From contig CAVUNV010000005.1 of the NCBI GenBank assembly GCA_963742925.1, positions 434,001 to 498,000 on the forward strand: DNA of 64,000 nucleotides, written 5' to 3'. The translations under genes and the position numbers were made by a program. This document shows positions 62,375 through 64,000 of this stretch, one piece after another. Positions within the stretch are counted from its first letter, which is position 1. Every line of letters starts with the position of its first letter. The notes under the pieces are model-generated. The model had not been told where the DNA came from. It saw only the letters and a list, made by a program, of their open reading frames with translations, and did not search any database. The stretch comes from PALSA-612 sp963742925 (GTDB lineage: Bacteria > Actinomycetota > Thermoleophilia > Gaiellales > Gaiellaceae).

Positions 62375-62815
62375 CTACTCTCCGGGCGCGTCCCGCACGA
62401 TCACGACCGGGCAGGGCGCGTGATGCGCGCATTGCTGGCCGACCGAGCCGAGCAGGAGCGCCTTGAAGCCGCCCAGTCCGCGGGAGCCGACCACGAGGAG
62501 CGCAGCGTCTCTCGCCGCGTCGACGAGGGCGGCTGCCGGCGGGCCCTCGACGACAGCCTTCTCGACGACGATGCCGGAGTCGTCACCCAGAGCCTTGTCG
62601 ACGACCTCGTCGAGCAGCGCCTGGGCCGCGTCGTGCATCCCGTCGAAGTCGGTTCGGATGGCGTGCTCGGCCTCGTGGTAGGTAGAAACCGGGGGCGTAG
62701 CCCACGCATGCACGACGCGCAGCCGTGCCTCTCGCAACCGCGCCTCAGCGACCGCGAATCGCAGAGCTGCCAGCGAGCACTCCGAGCCGTCGACTCCGAC
62801 GATGATCGTTTCCAT
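62375..62815 (-). CDS. Universal stress protein (UspA family)
   Basis: A 146-residue single-domain UspA protein: METIIVGVDGSECSLAALRF at the N-terminus, then the ATP-binding G-2x-G-9x-G motif as VVGSRGLGGFKALLLGSVGQ, ending with CPVVIVRD. ATP-binding type Usp. ATG 62815 begins the conserved domain; the extension to 62863 has no homology. It lies upstream of the P-ATPase on the same strand, 114 bases away. Confidence 0.9.
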   Translation of the reverse strand: METIIVGVDGSECSLAALRFAVAEARLREARLRVVHAWATPPVSTYHEAEHAIRTDFDGMHDAAQALLDEVVDKALGDDSGIVVEKAVVEGPPAAALVDAARDAALLVVGSRGLGGFKALLLGSVGQQCAHHAPCPVVIVRDAPGE

Positions 62816-62987
62816 GAGCCCCTTTTCCGAGCGCACCGTGCCGGGAACCGCCCGGCGCCGCATCCGGACGGCCTCCGATCGGTCGCGCGGGAAAATACTG
62901 GCCCCGGCGCATGGGGCAACAATCGCCAGGACGTCGCACGCGCCGCACCTGGCGGAAGCGGACCAGGTACCGGTCGAATATGAGTAC

Positions 62988-63014
62988 GAAAAGGGCCCGC
63001 TTTCGCAGGCCCTT
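62988..63014 (-). terminator. Intrinsic terminator downstream of the CDF gene
   Basis: On the minus strand AAGGGCC, loop TGCGAAAGCG, GGCCCTT followed by TTCG. It lies between the CDF gene end (63349) and the UspA start. Confidence 0.65.
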
Positions 63015-63021
63015 AAGTGAC

Positions 63022-63135
63022 CTTCGTTGAGTCGGTGTCGCTTTCGTCTACCCGATCGGAAAGGCGTTCGGAGGGTTCTTCCTGCCGCCTTCTCGGTTGG
63101 GCTTCGGCCTACTCACGATCCGTGCTAAGCGCGAG
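63022..63135. repeat. Diverged copy C of the long intergenic repeat
   Basis: Shares GAGTCGGTGTCGCTTTCGTC, TTGGGCTTCGGCCTACTCAC and the CCGTGCTAAGCGCGAG end with copies A and B at 34.5-34.9 kb, but with many differences and a short insertion. No gene is present in 62816-63348. Confidence 0.55.
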
Positions 63136-63348
63136 TCGATGATCGCTCCGCATCGCTGCGACGGCGTCAGTGGATTCCCTGATTCGTCCTGACCTGCAAT
63201 GAGAACGGCCTCCGTACATGCAGCCTCTAGCCTGTGCGCGCTGACGGAACGTCGGCAGGTCGCCCGGAGGGGCGTTACTCGGTCGGACTACCTGGCAGAC
63301 CAACTGGACGCCCACGGCAGTAGACCTTGCCCGCCGGGACAAGTGGCG

Positions 63349-64000
63349 TCAGTTCGCGCCGGGTTCGCCTCCTCGAATCGGTCGAGCGTTGCGCCGTCGA
63401 ACGAGGTCGGAGTCTTCGAGCGGCTCGATGTGGGTGAGGACCGTGGTGTGAGGCAGCGTTGCGCGCACGTCGGCCTCGACTCGCTCGAGCAGTTCGTGCC
63501 CTCGCTGCACCGACCAACCGCCCGGGACGAGCACGTGCATCGAGACGAACGAGCGCCGTCCCGACTGCCGGTTGCGGATTGCGTGGAACACGACTCCCTG
63601 GCAGCGATACGGCTCGAGCGCTGCGTCGAGCGCCGACTGCTCGCGAGGGGGGCAGGGCGCGGTCCATCAGGCCTCCGCTCGCCCGGCGAATGAGCTTGAT
63701 GCCGGTGAAGACGATGTTCGCGGCGACGGCGAGCGCGATCAGCGGGTCGAGCCGTTCCCAGCCTGTCAGCGCCACGACTGTGACGCCGGCAATGACACCA
63801 ACGGAGGTCCACACGTCGGTGAGAAGGTGCCGTCCGTCGGCCTCGACGGTGATGGAGCGGTGACGGCGACCGGCGCGGACAAGCGTGACGCCGACGAGCA
63901 GGTTGATCACCGAGGCGGCGGCTGTGACTGCGAGGCCGACGCCGACGTCTTCGAGCGGAACGGGGTGGAGAAGGCGCTTGATCGCGACCCAGGCGATTGA
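63349..64000 (-). CDS. Cation diffusion facilitator (CDF) efflux protein, partial, one frame break
   Basis: The gene runs off the right edge. Visible part: VGLAVTAAASVINLLVGVTL, then SITVEADGRHLLTDVWTSVG with the HxxxD metal site of helix V, VTVVALTGWERLDPLIALAV and GIKLIRRASGGLMDRALPP. After a C6 homopolymer near 63650 the frame shifts and continues REQSALDAALEPYRCQGVVF, HAIRNRQSGRRSFVSMHVLV and THIEPLEDSDLVRRR, the cytoplasmic metal-binding domain. It exports Zn, Co, Ni, Fe or Mn by proton antiport. The break at a homopolymer is a classic indel error. Confidence 0.88.

Overview
The window is high-GC DNA that reads as one bacterial chromosome segment. The gene families fit a GC-rich actinobacterium, possibly of the Thermoleophilia type: caa3-type CtaG, an ECF sigma factor overlapping a membrane-anchored beta-propeller protein, tandem M29 aminopeptidases, IspH, an IleRS with an HTAW signature, and many starts preceded by TANNNT only 6-8 nt upstream. 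The placement is inference; no rRNA or phylogenetic marker settles it.

Positions 1-40.3 kb are mostly core-like and densely packed: the tail of a CCA-adding enzyme, a methyltransferase, two M29 aminopeptidases, an SDR, a secreted subtilase, fabI, an OmpR-type two-component pair, an S66 carboxypeptidase, a GT-C-like membrane protein, and a peroxiredoxin that appears to be a selenoprotein. Then come an ECF sigma/beta-propeller pair, a YbdK-type ligase, a MacB-like exporter, Nudix, thioredoxin, ileS, a class V aminotransferase, ispH, a DMT permease, a beta-helix surface protein, a DapA-like lyase, CtaG, an SGNH hydrolase and a cyclophilin. tRNA-Pro, tRNA-Gly and tRNA-Arg lie here.

Positions 40.3-54.4 kb, starting just after tRNA-Arg(TCT), look accessory. 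Gene density is low and the content is patchy: a broken small secreted protein, a methyltransferase between 39-bp direct repeats, a truncated Nramp-like transporter divergent from an NmtR-type nickel/cobalt sensor, and a tRNA-Lys-like gene. There are four secreted alpha/beta hydrolases. One of them is translationally coupled to an MprF-like DUF2156 protein and a DMT permease. Gene remnants and an IS3-family element that cuts a secreted-protein gene follow.

Positions 54.4-64 kb carry two ABC exporter modules, a second DMT permease, a Ca2+-type P-ATPase, a universal stress protein and a CDF efflux protein running off the end. Metal handling (NmtR, Nramp, P-ATPase, CDF) and envelope/export functions recur in the right half.

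A caveat governs the whole annotation. About twenty single-base frame breaks interrupt otherwise well-conserved genes, including ileS. Compensating pairs and one break in a C homopolymer argue for sequencing or assembly indels rather than mass pseudogenisation, so such genes are given as whole CDS with the break position noted.
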